From the NCBI GenBank assembly GCA_038214295.1, contig JBBQSA010000040.1, positions 1 to 28,030 of the forward strand: a stretch of 28,030 nucleotides of DNA. Reading direction: 5' to 3'. How positions within the stretch are numbered: position 1 is the first letter of the stretch; every line of letters starts with the position of its first letter. This document shows, one piece after another, positions 15,179 to 23,131 of this stretch. This stretch comes from SHZI01 sp038214295. GTDB taxonomy: Bacteria; Pseudomonadota; Gammaproteobacteria; Steroidobacterales; GCA-2729495. The position numbers were made by a program, and so were the translations under genes. The notes under the pieces were generated by a model. That model saw only the letters and a program-made list of their open reading frames with translations, ran no database searches and was not told the DNA's origin.

Positions 15179-16189
15179 GTGCGCATTGCCGGGCTTCGTG
15201 AGCGACTCGGGGCTTCGGGCGCCGGTCCGGGGCACGAGGCCCGGCTGCTCCGGGCCTGGACCGGGGCGCAGGAGCTGGACGCGCCAGGCAGCAGCCCGGA
15301 ACTCCCGGCACGCCTGAAGGCCGTGCTTCCGGCACTCACCGGCGATCTCGAAAACCTTGCCCGGGTCCGTTCAGTCCACCCGGCTGCCGACGGCTCGGAA
15401 CGCCTGCTGATCGGCCTCGCGGACGGCCAGTCCGTGGAAACCGTCCTGTTGCCACCAACCGGCGTCTGCGTGTCGACCCAGGTGGGGTGCGCGGTCGGCT
15501 GTGTGTTCTGCATGACGGGCCGGGAGGGACTGCTCCGGCAGCTCGACAGCGGCGAGATCGTGGCCCAGGTGGTCCTCGCCCGGCGGCGGCGCCCGGTGCA
15601 CAAGGTGGTCTTCATGGGCATGGGCGAGCCGGCCCACAACCTGGATCAGGTCATGGAGGCGATCGACCTGCTCGGTACTGCCGGTGGCATCGGTCACAAG
15701 AACCTGGTGTTCTCGACGGTGGGGGACCGGCGCGTGTTCGAGCGCCTGCCGGAGGGCCCGGTGAAGCCCGCCCTGGCCCTGTCGCTGCACACGACGGACC
15801 CGGCGCTTCGCGCCCGGCTGCTGCCGAGGGCGCCGCGCCTGGACCCGGCCGAGCTGGTCGAGCTTGGCGAGCGCTACGCCCGGGCCACGACCTACCCGAT
15901 CCAGTACCAGTGGACGCTGCTGGAGGGCGTGAACGACAGCGACGCGGAGCTGGACGGCATCGTGCGCCTGCTGAAGGGCAAGTACGCCGTCATGAACTTC
16001 ATTCCGTGGAACACCGTGGAGGGCCTCGACTATCGGCGTCCCTCCGGTGAGCGCGCCGCCGCCATGGCGCGCTACCTGCACCAGCGGGGCGTACTCACGA
16101 AGCTGCGCCGCTCGGCAGGCCAGGACGTGGAGGGCGGCTGCGGGCAGTTGCGGGCACGGGCGGGACTCGCTGCCGGCCGCAGCGGCTAG
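15179..16189 (+). CDS. RlmN/Cfr-like radical SAM methyltransferase
   Basis: The 336-residue protein resembles 23S rRNA/tRNA adenine-C2 methyltransferases. The radical SAM cluster is bound by Cys104, Cys108 and Cys111 (CAVGCVFC). GMGEPAHNLDQV is the SAM-binding GEP motif, and Cys321 in GGCGQLRA corresponds to the methyl-carrying cysteine of RlmN (CGQL). NFIPWN matches the NLIPFN segment. It is shorter than typical RlmN (about 370-390 residues), with a reduced N-terminal accessory domain, and has CMTGREG where RlmN usually has C-x-T-x-x-x-G variants. It may therefore be a divergent paralogue. It starts with GTG three bases after the DUF1838 stop. Its stop overlaps that of the convergent SRAP gene. 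Confidence 0.82.
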   Translation: MRIAGLRERLGASGAGPGHEARLLRAWTGAQELDAPGSSPELPARLKAVLPALTGDLENLARVRSVHPAADGSERLLIGLADGQSVETVLLPPTGVCVSTQVGCAVGCVFCMTGREGLLRQLDSGEIVAQVVLARRRRPVHKVVFMGMGEPAHNLDQVMEAIDLLGTAGGIGHKNLVFSTVGDRRVFERLPEGPVKPALALSLHTTDPALRARLLPRAPRLDPAELVELGERYARATTYPIQYQWTLLEGVNDSDAELDGIVRLLKGKYAVMNFIPWNTVEGLDYRRPSGERAAAMARYLHQRGVLTKLRRSAGQDVEGGCGQLRARAGLAAGRSG

Positions 16190-16851
16190 ACGGCGGGGTC
16201 GAGCAACCGGGCCGCGTTGTTCCGCGGTGAGTTCACGGCCGTACTCACTGTGTGGGCCAGCATCCGCGCTTCCGGGTAGGGCTCCAGGCAGGCCCGGGCC
16301 GCAGCCGCATCGCCCGCGAGCCAGGCGGCGTGATCCTCCCGGCGCAGGATCGCCGGCATGCGCGCCTTGCTGTTGTGGATCTCCGCCATGAACGGGTTGG
16401 CCGGCATCGTGATGATCGTGCAGGACTCGAGCACATTGCCATCGGCGGCGGCGGACGCATCCCACAGGCCCGCGAGGCCAAACACGGGCTGGTCGGTCAG
16501 GTGGACGTACCAGGGCTGCTTGCCGCCTTCACGCACCTGCCACTCGTAGAAACCCAGTGCTGGAAGGATGCAGCGCTGGCCCCGCTTCCACGGCCCGCGA
16601 TAGCTCGGCGCGGTGGCGACGGTCTCGATCCGCGCATTGATCGTGCTGAGCTTCGGCGGCACGCCCTTCGCCCAGAACGGCACGAGACCCCAGCGGATGA
16701 GTTCGCACACGCGTTCGCCGTCCCGCTCCCGCACGACCGGCACGGCGGTGCTTGGCGCGATGTTGTAGCTCTCGAAGAGCGGCGGCGGTCTGCTGAGTTC
16801 CCAGTCCCGCTCCAGGGCCGCGTCGAGCTTCGAGACGTAGCGTCCGCACAT
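16186..16851 (-). CDS. SRAP/YedK family DNA-protein crosslinking protein
   Basis: This 221-residue protein protects abasic sites in single-stranded DNA by forming a thiazolidine crosslink through its N-terminal cysteine (HMCES/YedK family). Cys2 directly follows the initiator Met (MCGRYV). The supporting residues Asn72 (INARIET), Glu104 (GFYEW) and His159 (EIHNSKARMP) align with N75, E105 and H160 of E. coli YedK. A GGAG lies seven bases before the ATG. Its stop shares CTAG with the convergent RlmN-like gene. The family was named for SOS association; I see no LexA-type box in front of this gene. Confidence 0.94.
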   Translation of the reverse strand: MCGRYVSKLDAALERDWELSRPPPLFESYNIAPSTAVPVVRERDGERVCELIRWGLVPFWAKGVPPKLSTINARIETVATAPSYRGPWKRGQRCILPALGFYEWQVREGGKQPWYVHLTDQPVFGLAGLWDASAAADGNVLESCTIITMPANPFMAEIHNSKARMPAILRREDHAAWLAGDAAAARACLEPYPEARMLAHTVSTAVNSPRNNAARLLDPAV

Positions 16852-16928
16852 GGGTGCACTCCGTCAGCGGCTGCGTTGTCAGTCTGGAGCATACTCACGC
16901 TCTCTGCCGAGTGGGAGCTATCTGCCGC

Positions 16929-17564
16929 ATGACATCCGGCGCCGACAAGCCGTCCGCTATTGCCGCGCGGACCCTGGAACACTACAACCGGCACGCCGCG
17001 GAGTTCCGCGCCGGCACCCGGGACCACGACGTGAGCCAGAACGTGGCGGCGCTGTTGCGCGCCATCGCCGGCGAACCGCCGCTCCGGATCCTAGACTTCG
17101 GCTGCGGGCCGGGCCGGGATCTCCTGGCGTTCCAGCGCCTGGGGCACTGGCCGGTGGGGCTCGACGGGGCCGAGGAATTCGCGCGGATGGCCCGCGCCGA
17201 CACGGGTTGCGAGGTGTGGTGCCAGGACTTCCTGGTGTTGAACCTGCCGGAGCGCCAGTTCGACGGCGTTTTCGCCAATGCGTCGCTGTTTCATGTGCCA
17301 AGCGCCGAACTGCCCCGTGTCCTCAGCCAGCTCCACGACACGCTGAAGCCCGGCGGCGCGCTGTTCTCGTCGAACCCGCGTGGCCACAACGAAGAGGGCT
17401 GGAACGGCAGCCGCTACGGCGTCTACCACGACCTCACGGCCTGGCGCCGCTACCTGGCCGGCGCGGGCTTCACGGAGGTCGAGCACTACTACCGGCCCAC
17501 CGGCCTGCCCCGGGAACAGCAGCCCTGGCTCGCCAGCGTGTGGCGGCGCCCCGCAATCGGTTAG
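16929..17564 (+). CDS. Class I SAM-dependent methyltransferase
   Basis: About 211 residues of a small-molecule methyltransferase fold. Motif I is LRILDFGCGPGRDLLAF (about 53-68). The acidic residue after strand two is in GLDGAEEFARMA, and FDGVFANASLFHVP is the motif IV/post-I region. HYNRHAAEFRAGTRDHDVSQN at the start is typical of the Methyltransf_11/25 group. I chose the ATG at 16929, which gives this family-like start and has GGGAG upstream; the frame remains open to 16854. It is divergent from SRAP and followed closely by a GNAT gene. The substrate is unknown. Confidence 0.87.
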   Translation: MTSGADKPSAIAARTLEHYNRHAAEFRAGTRDHDVSQNVAALLRAIAGEPPLRILDFGCGPGRDLLAFQRLGHWPVGLDGAEEFARMARADTGCEVWCQDFLVLNLPERQFDGVFANASLFHVPSAELPRVLSQLHDTLKPGGALFSSNPRGHNEEGWNGSRYGVYHDLTAWRRYLAGAGFTEVEHYYRPTGLPREQQPWLASVWRRPAIG

Positions 17565-17574
17565 ATTGCCGGGT

Positions 17575-18024
17575 ATGGAATCCATCACCCTGCTCGCGAT
17601 CGGCCCGGACGGGACCGTAGACGATCCCGCCGTGTCTCTCGACGGCATCCCGGCGGCAGTCTGCGGCGCGACCGCCGACATGTACCGGAGCACCGGCTTC
17701 AAGCCGCCGTGGATCGGCTACCTGGCAGCAGCGGAGGGGCGCGTGGTGGGGACCTGCGCCTTCAAGTCAGCACCCTCCGACGGCACCGTCGAGATTGCCT
17801 ACTTCACCTTCCCCGGCCACGAAGGCCAGGGCGTGGCCACCACGATGGCCCGGCAGCTGATCGACCTCGCGTATGCCACGGACCGGTCGCTGAAGATCAT
17901 CGCCCATACCCTGCCGGTGCGGAACGCCTCGAACGCGGTCCTCCAGAAGCTCGGCTTCCTTTTGCTCGGCGACTACGAAGACCCCACCGACGGTACCGTT
18001 TGGGAGTGGGAGTACATCCGCTAG
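17575..18024 (+). CDS. GNAT family N-acetyltransferase
   Basis: The 149-residue protein has the GNAT core: GYLAAAEGRVVGTCAFKSAP, then IAYFTFPGHEGQGVATTMARQL containing the acetyl-CoA pyrophosphate-binding Q/RxxGxG/A type loop, and ITH-like strand IIAHTLPVRNASNAVLQKLG typical of RimJ/RimL-like members. I chose ATG at 17575, eleven bases after the methyltransferase stop; the frame is open further upstream inside that gene but the residues there are not family-like. Target could be a protein N-terminus or a small amine and cannot be assigned. Confidence 0.85.
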   Translation: MESITLLAIGPDGTVDDPAVSLDGIPAAVCGATADMYRSTGFKPPWIGYLAAAEGRVVGTCAFKSAPSDGTVEIAYFTFPGHEGQGVATTMARQLIDLAYATDRSLKIIAHTLPVRNASNAVLQKLGFLLLGDYEDPTDGTVWEWEYIR

Positions 18025-18031
18025 GCTTGCG

Positions 18032-18526
18032 TCAGGTTCCCTGCGCCGGATTCCGCGGCTTCGCGCCGGCGTAGAGTTGCCCGTCCTTGTGGGCGTACCC
18101 CGCCCGGCCCTTCAGGGCGTGCAGGTCGATGTCCGGGTAGTGGGCCTCGTCGTCCTGCTCCTTTCGGGAGCCGACCTCCAGCACGACCGCAATGGCCGCC
18201 GAGCGGTTCTGCAGGCAGTGGCCGTTGGCACTGCCGGCCCGAAATCCCGCGCAGTCCCCCGCGCGCAACACCTCCTCGCCGTCGTCCGAGACCAGCACAA
18301 CTTCACCGTCGATCACGTAGACGAACTCGTCCTCCACCGTGTGCCAGTGCCGCTGGCTCGACCAGGTGCCCGGCGTCAGCCGGAGCAGGTTTACGCCAAA
18401 CTGGTTCAGGCCGCCGGCGTCCCCGAGGCGGGTCCGGTGGCGGTCCCGGCAGGGGGCGTCGTAGGGCGGGGGATAGCGGGTGCCGGTCGTCGTGGGCGCA
18501 GTGCCGTGGTCGATCTTCAGTGACAT
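18032..18526 (-). CDS. Cupin domain protein
   Basis: The 164-residue protein has one cupin barrel. The first metal motif is HWHTVEDEFVYVIDGEV (two histidines and a glutamate), and the second is at DCAGFRAGSANGHCLQN with a histidine in the expected place. Metal binding is therefore likely, but cupins range from isomerases to dioxygenases and storage proteins. I chose the second of two close ATGs (MSLKID), which has GAGGA seven bases upstream; the earlier ATG at 18532 is too close to that site. It converges on the GNAT gene, with a seven-base gap. Confidence 0.87.
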   Translation of the reverse strand: MSLKIDHGTAPTTTGTRYPPPYDAPCRDRHRTRLGDAGGLNQFGVNLLRLTPGTWSSQRHWHTVEDEFVYVIDGEVVLVSDDGEEVLRAGDCAGFRAGSANGHCLQNRSAAIAVVLEVGSRKEQDDEAHYPDIDLHALKGRAGYAHKDGQLYAGAKPRNPAQGT

Positions 18527-18713
18527 GGGCATGTCCTCGGGTGCGGAACGGAGGGCTGCCTAGGATAAGTGGCCCTGGCCGGGCCTGTGACCTGAATGTT
18601 TCCTGAACGGCCGGGGATGGGAACGAAGCCGCTTGGTTCGCCCGGACAATTGAGTACACTCACCCCAATCGCATTCCATAATCTCAAGCCGCTCAAGCCC
18701 TAGGGAGAGACTC

Positions 18714-19304
18714 ATGTTCGAACGCACGAAGAAGCCCGGCGACACCACCCAGGACTCCCCGACCGCCACGTCCTACCAGTCCCAGGCCAGCACGCCGTCG
18801 CCGGCTGATGCCGGCGCCCGGCCCGCCAGCAGCCCGCCGTCCGCCGCCACCCGCGGCCGGGCAGCGGCCGTCATTGGCCCGTCCATCCAGATCGAGGGTA
18901 CCCTGCGCGGCCAGGAAGACGTCTTCGTCGAAGGGGAAGTGACGGGCACGATCCAGCTACAGAACAACACCCTGACGGTCGGTTCCCAGGGCAAGATCAA
19001 GGCGGACGTCTACGCCCACACCGTGTTCGTCGAGGGCTCGATGGAGGGCGACCTGTTCGGCTCCGAGCAGGTGATCATCCGCAAGAGCGCGAAAGTCCGC
19101 GGCAACATCACCTCGCCCCGCGTGAGCCTCGAGGACGGCGCCACGTTCAAGGGCTCCATCGAGATGGACCCGGAGTCGGTCAAGAGCGTGCTCGGCACAC
19201 CGGCCACGGCGAATCGCGGCGCGACCCCGGCGCGGCCGGCGGCCGCACCGCAAGCCGTGCCATCGTCGGCGCCAATCGGCAGCGTGAGCGGCCAGTCGCG
19301 CTGA
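18714..19304 (+). CDS. Bactofilin
   Basis: The 196-residue cytoskeletal protein has a central bactofilin beta-helix, about residues 53-155, made of short repeats: IGPSIQIEGTLRGQEDVFVE, GEVTGTIQL, SQGKIKADVYAHTVFVEG, GDLFGSEQVIIRKSAKVRGN and SPRVSLEDGATFKGSIE. Flanking Pro/Ala/Ser-rich tails (1-52 and about 165-196) are disordered, as in other bactofilins. Such proteins self-assemble into filaments that localise cell-wall or polar factors. GGGAGAG precedes the ATG by about four to eight bases. No peptidase (M23) partner, common beside bactofilins, is adjacent. Confidence 0.95.
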   Translation: MFERTKKPGDTTQDSPTATSYQSQASTPSPADAGARPASSPPSAATRGRAAAVIGPSIQIEGTLRGQEDVFVEGEVTGTIQLQNNTLTVGSQGKIKADVYAHTVFVEGSMEGDLFGSEQVIIRKSAKVRGNITSPRVSLEDGATFKGSIEMDPESVKSVLGTPATANRGATPARPAAAPQAVPSSAPIGSVSGQSR

Positions 19305-19353
19305 TTGCCAGGCGCAGAGATCGTTGTACTGAACTGCTGATCCACAACTCGTG

Positions 19354-19962
19354 ATGAGTCTTCCCAACCGCGCGGTGAAGCCGCCAGCGGCGGAACCGGC
19401 GCCGATCAACGCGCCGCTGTTCCGCCGGCTAGTGGAGTCGCTGAGCGAGGAGCGGCGTGCCGTTGTCCTGGATCTCGGTGCGTGCCGCCCTGAAACGGTT
19501 GCCCTGCTGACGCCGTTCCGCTGCCGCCTGGAAATTGCCGACCTGGCCGAGGACCTTGCCGGCCTCGACGCGGAGCCGGACTTCAACCTGTTGCGGGACC
19601 GGGCGGAGGACCTGCTGCCGCCCGCGCGGCGCGAGCCGACGGACATCATCCTGTGCTGGGACCTGCTCAATTACCTGCAGCGCCCGGCGCTCTCGGCGCT
19701 GGCGGAGCGCCTGTCTGCCCGGATGCGCCCCGGCGCCTACCTGCACGCCCTGATCGCCTACTCCGGCACCAGCATGCCGGCGCGGCCAAGCCAGTTTGCG
19801 CCGCTGCCGGACGGGCGGCTGATCGAGACCGTCGTCACCGATGCCCGCCGGAACGCGCCGCGGTATTCGCCCGAGGACCTCGGCAAGTGCATGCGCGGCC
19901 TGCGTTCAGAAAGCGCGATGCTGCTGAAGAACGGGATGCAGGAATTTCTTTTCCGGGCCTGA
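19354..19962 (+). CDS. Methyltransferase-like protein
   Basis: The 202-residue protein has a class I methyltransferase pattern: VVLDLGACRPETVALL as motif I, LEIADLAEDL as the strand with the acidic ribose contact, and DIILCWDLLNYLQRPALSAL as the later strand and helix. The glycine loop (LGACRPE) is less glycine-rich than in canonical enzymes, so SAM binding is probable rather than certain. The C-terminal part (PEDLGKCMRGLRSESAMLLK) is variable. A GTG at 19351 precedes the ATG directly; I used the ATG. It lies 49 bp after the bactofilin gene and may be co-transcribed. Confidence 0.78.
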   Translation: MSLPNRAVKPPAAEPAPINAPLFRRLVESLSEERRAVVLDLGACRPETVALLTPFRCRLEIADLAEDLAGLDAEPDFNLLRDRAEDLLPPARREPTDIILCWDLLNYLQRPALSALAERLSARMRPGAYLHALIAYSGTSMPARPSQFAPLPDGRLIETVVTDARRNAPRYSPEDLGKCMRGLRSESAMLLKNGMQEFLFRA

Positions 19963-19978
19963 TGTCACCGCGGCGTCA

Positions 19979-21343
19979 TCAGGTGGCGGCTGCCGCCGGA
20001 CTTCGCCAGGCCTGCCGCCGGCCGTAGGTCACGGACCGCCATACCCACTCGAAGGGTCCGATCTGGAAGCGCCGCAGCCACCAGCTGCTCCAGGCGATCT
20101 CCAGCACCCAAATCAGCGCCACCACCCCGTAGAGCTGGTAGCCCGTCACGCGCCCGTACAGCCCGAGACCGAAGCCGTAGAAAATCAGCGCGCAGAGGAT
20201 CGACTGGGCGAGGTAGTTCGTCAGGGCGAGGCGGCCGACGGCGGCGAGACGCTGCCGGATCCGGAGCCCGAACCCGGCCTGGCTGAACCAGAGGATCAGT
20301 CCCAGGTAGGCGATCCCCATGGCGAGGCGGCGCAGGTCATAGCTCAGCTTGGTGATCTCCACCTGCAGTGGGTGGAAGTTCGTGGCGAACAGCGTGGAGG
20401 TCTGCCACGCGGCGAGTGGCAGGCCGATGCCGAAGCCCAGGACCACCATTGCCACATATCGGGATGTCGGCGCCGGCCGGGTAAGAATTCCGCTTCGGCA
20501 GAGGACGAGCCCGATGATCATCATTGCCAGTGCGTCCAGCAGCCACCACTTCAGTGTGACGATGGTCTGCAGGACGATGCTGACGCGAGCCTGGCGGAGG
20601 GCGACCTGGCCGAGCGACCCGGTCTGCATGACGCGCACGTCTTCAGCCAGCTCTGCGCCGGCCGGATCGGGCCGCGCCTTGGCCAGCTTCCTGTCCCAGG
20701 CGGCCACTGCCTCCTGCTGGCCCTTGTCCAGTTCGCCACCCTGAAGACGGGTCTGCCCGGCCGCAGCACTGGCCGCCTCCAGCGCGCGCAGGTTGCCGAT
20801 CTCGACGGTGCGTAAAGCAAAGGGCACCGACAGTGCAATCAGGGCGACCGCCAGCAGCGCCGGCGTACCCAGCCGGTGCAAGGGATAGAGGAAGAGTCCG
20901 GCCAGGCCGTAGACGAACAGGATGTCGGCGGGCCACAGGAACACGTAGGCGTTCACGAGGCCGAAGGTGATCAGCGCAAAGGTGCGCCGGTACCAGACCT
21001 TGCGGGCCGTGCCGGGCTCCCCCGCCTTGCCGAGTCGGGTCAGGACGAGCAGGGCACCGGCGCCAAAAAGGATGGAGAGCAGCGTCCGCTGGCTGCCCTC
21101 GAAGAGCGTGTGGATCAGCGTCCAGGTGGCGACCGGCGCGCCTGCGCGGTCCGCGATGGCCATCGGGTAGTCGAAGTAGGCCTGGGGCCCGGCAAAGGCC
21201 CAGATGTTCATCAGCAACACCCCCAGCACGGCGATGCCGCGCGCCACGTCGAGGGCGTGGATGCGTTCCCGGGCGGCGACGGGCCCGGGGCCCACTGGAC
21301 CAGCCGGGATGCCAGTCAGGGATACGGGGACGATGGTCGCCAT
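19979..21343 (-). CDS. DUF418 family membrane protein
   Basis: The roughly 454-residue integral membrane protein matches the DUF418/YeiB group: it opens after a short polar lead with ERIHALDVARGIAVLGVLLMNI, the hallmark first helix of this family, then about ten hydrophobic segments, including LTNYLAQSILCALIFYGFGLGLYGRV in the C-terminal DUF418 domain and the end FQIGPFEWVWRSVTYGRRQ. The family is thought to be transport-related, but its function is not established. I chose the ATG at 21343 with GGAG about nine bases upstream; a TTG at 21367 would add eight residues. It converges on the methyltransferase-like gene. Confidence 0.92.
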   Translation of the reverse strand: MATIVPVSLTGIPAGPVGPGPVAARERIHALDVARGIAVLGVLLMNIWAFAGPQAYFDYPMAIADRAGAPVATWTLIHTLFEGSQRTLLSILFGAGALLVLTRLGKAGEPGTARKVWYRRTFALITFGLVNAYVFLWPADILFVYGLAGLFLYPLHRLGTPALLAVALIALSVPFALRTVEIGNLRALEAASAAAGQTRLQGGELDKGQQEAVAAWDRKLAKARPDPAGAELAEDVRVMQTGSLGQVALRQARVSIVLQTIVTLKWWLLDALAMMIIGLVLCRSGILTRPAPTSRYVAMVVLGFGIGLPLAAWQTSTLFATNFHPLQVEITKLSYDLRRLAMGIAYLGLILWFSQAGFGLRIRQRLAAVGRLALTNYLAQSILCALIFYGFGLGLYGRVTGYQLYGVVALIWVLEIAWSSWWLRRFQIGPFEWVWRSVTYGRRQAWRSPAAAAT

Positions 21344-21401
21344 GGCAGCGCTCCAGCGGAGTGGCAAAATGCAATTCTAGCCCGCCGCGATACCATGCCG
21401 C

Positions 21402-21938
21402 ATGGTCATCCTTCCCAAGCGAGTTTCGACCCAGCGGCTCCTGCTGCGCCCGCCGGTGCTGGCCGACGCGGAAGCGATCTTCCAGGCCTACGCGCAGGAC
21501 CCCGTCGTATGCCGTTACATGGACTGGGCCCCGCACGCGTCGGTGGCCGATACGCATGCCTTCATCGCCCGGTGCCTGATCGGGTGGCAGGCCGGAACGC
21601 CCCTGCCCTACGTCATCACGGACCCGGATGCCGGCCCGGCGATCGGGATGATCGAGGCCCGGGTGCTCGGCACCACCATCGACATCGGCTACGTGCTCGC
21701 CCGGTCCCGCTGGGGAAGCGGTCTTATGCCCGAGGCGATTCGCGTGCTGACGGACGCGTGCCTCGCCCGCGCGGAGGTATTCCGCGTGCAGGCCATGTGT
21801 GACATGGAGAATGCGGCCTCGGCCCGCGCGCTGGAGAAGTCAGGCTTCCTCCGGGAGGGACGGCTCGAGCGCTATGGTATTCATCCCAATGTGTCGCCCG
21901 AACCACGGGCGTGTTTCATGTATGCGCGTACGCGCTAG
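21402..21938 (+). CDS. RimJ/RimL-type GNAT acetyltransferase
   Basis: The 178-residue protein is a GNAT enzyme of the RimJ/RimL class (Acetyltransf_3). It opens with the class pattern STQRLLLRPPVLADAEAIFQAY. It continues with AIGMIEARVLGTTIDIGYVLARSRWGSGLMPEAIRVL, which includes the acetyl-CoA loop RWGSGL, and ends with DMENAASARALEKSGFLREG. Such enzymes acetylate protein N-termini or amino-glycan and antibiotic amines; nothing in the context chooses between them. It is divergent from DUF418, with 58 bp between the starts, and is followed by an SRPBCC gene 12 bp downstream. Confidence 0.92.
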   Translation: MVILPKRVSTQRLLLRPPVLADAEAIFQAYAQDPVVCRYMDWAPHASVADTHAFIARCLIGWQAGTPLPYVITDPDAGPAIGMIEARVLGTTIDIGYVLARSRWGSGLMPEAIRVLTDACLARAEVFRVQAMCDMENAASARALEKSGFLREGRLERYGIHPNVSPEPRACFMYARTR

Positions 21939-21950
21939 CTGGAGTTTCCT

Positions 21951-22370
21951 GTGACCACGACCCGCGAATCACGTTGCCTCACTGTCGCCATCGACTGCCC
22001 GCTGACGGAGGCCTACGCGTGGCTGTCGCGCCCCGAGAATTTTCCCCACTGGGCGGCCGGGCTCGCCACTTCTCTGCGGAAAGTGGACGAGGAATGGGTC
22101 GCCGAGTCGCCGCTGGGCCAGATGAAGATTCTCTTCTCGCCGCCCAACGAATTCGGCGTACTTGATCACCGGGTCTACCCGGAGGCCGGCGGCGAGATCT
22201 ACGTGCCGCTGCGGGTGGTGCCGAATGGCACGGGCTGTGAACTGATGCTGACGCTGTTCCGGATGCCCGGCATGACGGACGAGCGTTTCGCGGCGGATGC
22301 GGAACTGGTCCGCCGGGATCTCAGCTTTGCGAAGAAGATCCTGGAGAATGGGCCGGGCCGGCGGCGGTGA
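21951..22370 (+). CDS. SRPBCC/START-like domain protein
   Basis: The 139-residue protein looks like a single helix-grip (SRPBCC) domain: a first strand SRCLTVAIDCPLTEAYAWLS, the PENFPHWAAGLATS helix that is typical of polyketide-cyclase/AHSA1-like proteins, a central sheet (VAESPLGQMKILFSPPNEFGV) and a long C-terminal helix RFAADAELVRRDLSFAKKIL. These bind hydrophobic ligands or act as cyclases; no ligand can be named. The start is a GTG with TGGAG seven bases upstream, 12 bp after the acetyltransferase gene, so the two are probably co-transcribed. Confidence 0.8.
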   Translation: MTTTRESRCLTVAIDCPLTEAYAWLSRPENFPHWAAGLATSLRKVDEEWVAESPLGQMKILFSPPNEFGVLDHRVYPEAGGEIYVPLRVVPNGTGCELMLTLFRMPGMTDERFAADAELVRRDLSFAKKILENGPGRRR

Positions 22371-22571
22371 GGCGGGTCCGGCTTGGGGGCTTCTTCGATA
22401 TATGGCGCGCCGGAAGTGATGAATCTGGGCATTGGGAAGCTGTCGTGCACCTTACGGAGGAGTCGGACCAAGCTGAGTCGAGGGCCGTCAATCCACTTTT
22501 CTAAGCGCTTTCCCGGCTTTTGCAGGGTCGGATTCCTTGCCCATCCCCAGGCCGGCGCGTAGGCTTCTTCC

Positions 22572-22787
22572 ATGGCCATGTTGACCATCAAGCAGATGAC
22601 CCGGGCTGAGAAACTCCAGGCCATGGAGGAGTTGTGGGAGTCCCTGAGCCGGGATGAAGAGCGGCTGGAATCGCCCACCTGGCACGCTGATGCCCTGGAG
22701 GAGACCCGGCAGAATTATGCGGCGGATCGCGAACAGGCAGTGGAATGGGAAGCGGCGAAGCAAGAGTTGCGCAAGCGCAGTGAATGA
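22572..22787 (+). CDS. Antitoxin of a ParE/RelE-type module (addiction module protein)
   Basis: The 71-residue acidic-basic protein matches the short addiction-module antitoxins of the Unstab_antitox group: a hydrophobic start MLTIKQMTRAEKLQAMEELWESLS, then ESPTWHADALEETRQNYA, which is the toxin-wrapping part in this family, and a charged tail. Its last bases overlap the toxin gene by four (ATGA). It should bind and neutralise the downstream RelE/ParE-like protein and repress the operon. A second ATG lies six bases in (MLTIKQ). No clear ribosome-binding site precedes either ATG. Confidence 0.88.
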   Translation: MAMLTIKQMTRAEKLQAMEELWESLSRDEERLESPTWHADALEETRQNYAADREQAVEWEAAKQELRKRSE

Positions 22788-23074
22788 AACTGCGGATACT
22801 GCCCGCCGCGCTGACGGACCTCACCAGAGGCAAGTCGTTCTACGCGAGACTCGGTGAGGGCCTCGGCGAATACTTTCTCGATTCCCTTTTCGGGGACATC
22901 GACTCCCTAGAGCACCATGCCGGTAGCCATCGAAAGGTCTTTGGTTATCACCGCCTGCTAGCCAGGCGCTTCCCGTTCGCCATCTACTACAAGACGGAGG
23001 GAGAGGTGTGCGTGGTCTGGCGGGTGCTGGACTGTCGGCAGAATCCAGTCAGGACAATCAAAGCCTTGAAGTGA
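22784..23074 (+). CDS. RelE/ParE-family toxin
   Basis: The 96-residue protein has the RelE/ParE fold pattern: a first strand MKLRILPAALTDLTRGKSFY, two helices, the strand HRKVFGYHRLLARRFPFAIYY and a terminal strand VCVVWRVLDCRQNPVRTI. These toxins cleave ribosome-associated mRNA (RelE) or poison gyrase (ParE); the ParE-like arrangement with an Unstab_antitox partner is the commoner pairing. It overlaps the antitoxin by four bases. The stop is only 13 bp from the tRNA fragment that marks the island edge, so this pair sits on the flank side of the junction or belongs to an older insertion there. Confidence 0.9.
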   Translation: MKLRILPAALTDLTRGKSFYARLGEGLGEYFLDSLFGDIDSLEHHAGSHRKVFGYHRLLARRFPFAIYYKTEGEVCVVWRVLDCRQNPVRTIKALK

Positions 23075-23086
23075 CACCGGATTTAG

Positions 23087-23131
23087 TGGCGCGCCCGGAG
23101 AGATTCGAACTCCCGACCTTCTGGTTCGTAG
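23087..23131 (-). other. 3' fragment of tRNA-Arg(ACG), probable attachment-site scar
   Basis: Read on the minus strand, these 45 bases are the 3' part of a tRNA-Arg with anticodon ACG: anticodon loop CTACGAA, 3' anticodon stem CCAGA, variable loop, T arm GGGAG-TTCGAAT-CTCTC, 3' acceptor CGGGCGC, discriminator G and CCA. The T stem pairs. Bases to the right do not supply the 5' anticodon stem (TCTGG expected) or the 5' acceptor, so this is not a working tRNA. A repeat running from anticodon loop to CCA is what integration into a tRNA leaves at the end of the element away from the intact gene. By that geometry the element lies to the right. Confidence 0.8.

Noticed and set aside
18640..18690. 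Sigma70 promoter before the bactofilin gene (TTGAGT with CATAAT)
   Set aside because: The two hexamers are 21 bases apart, too far for a confident call.
20876..21802. Plus-strand open frame across the DUF418 and GNAT genes
   Set aside because: It overlaps two genes with strong family signatures on either strand and lacks its own.
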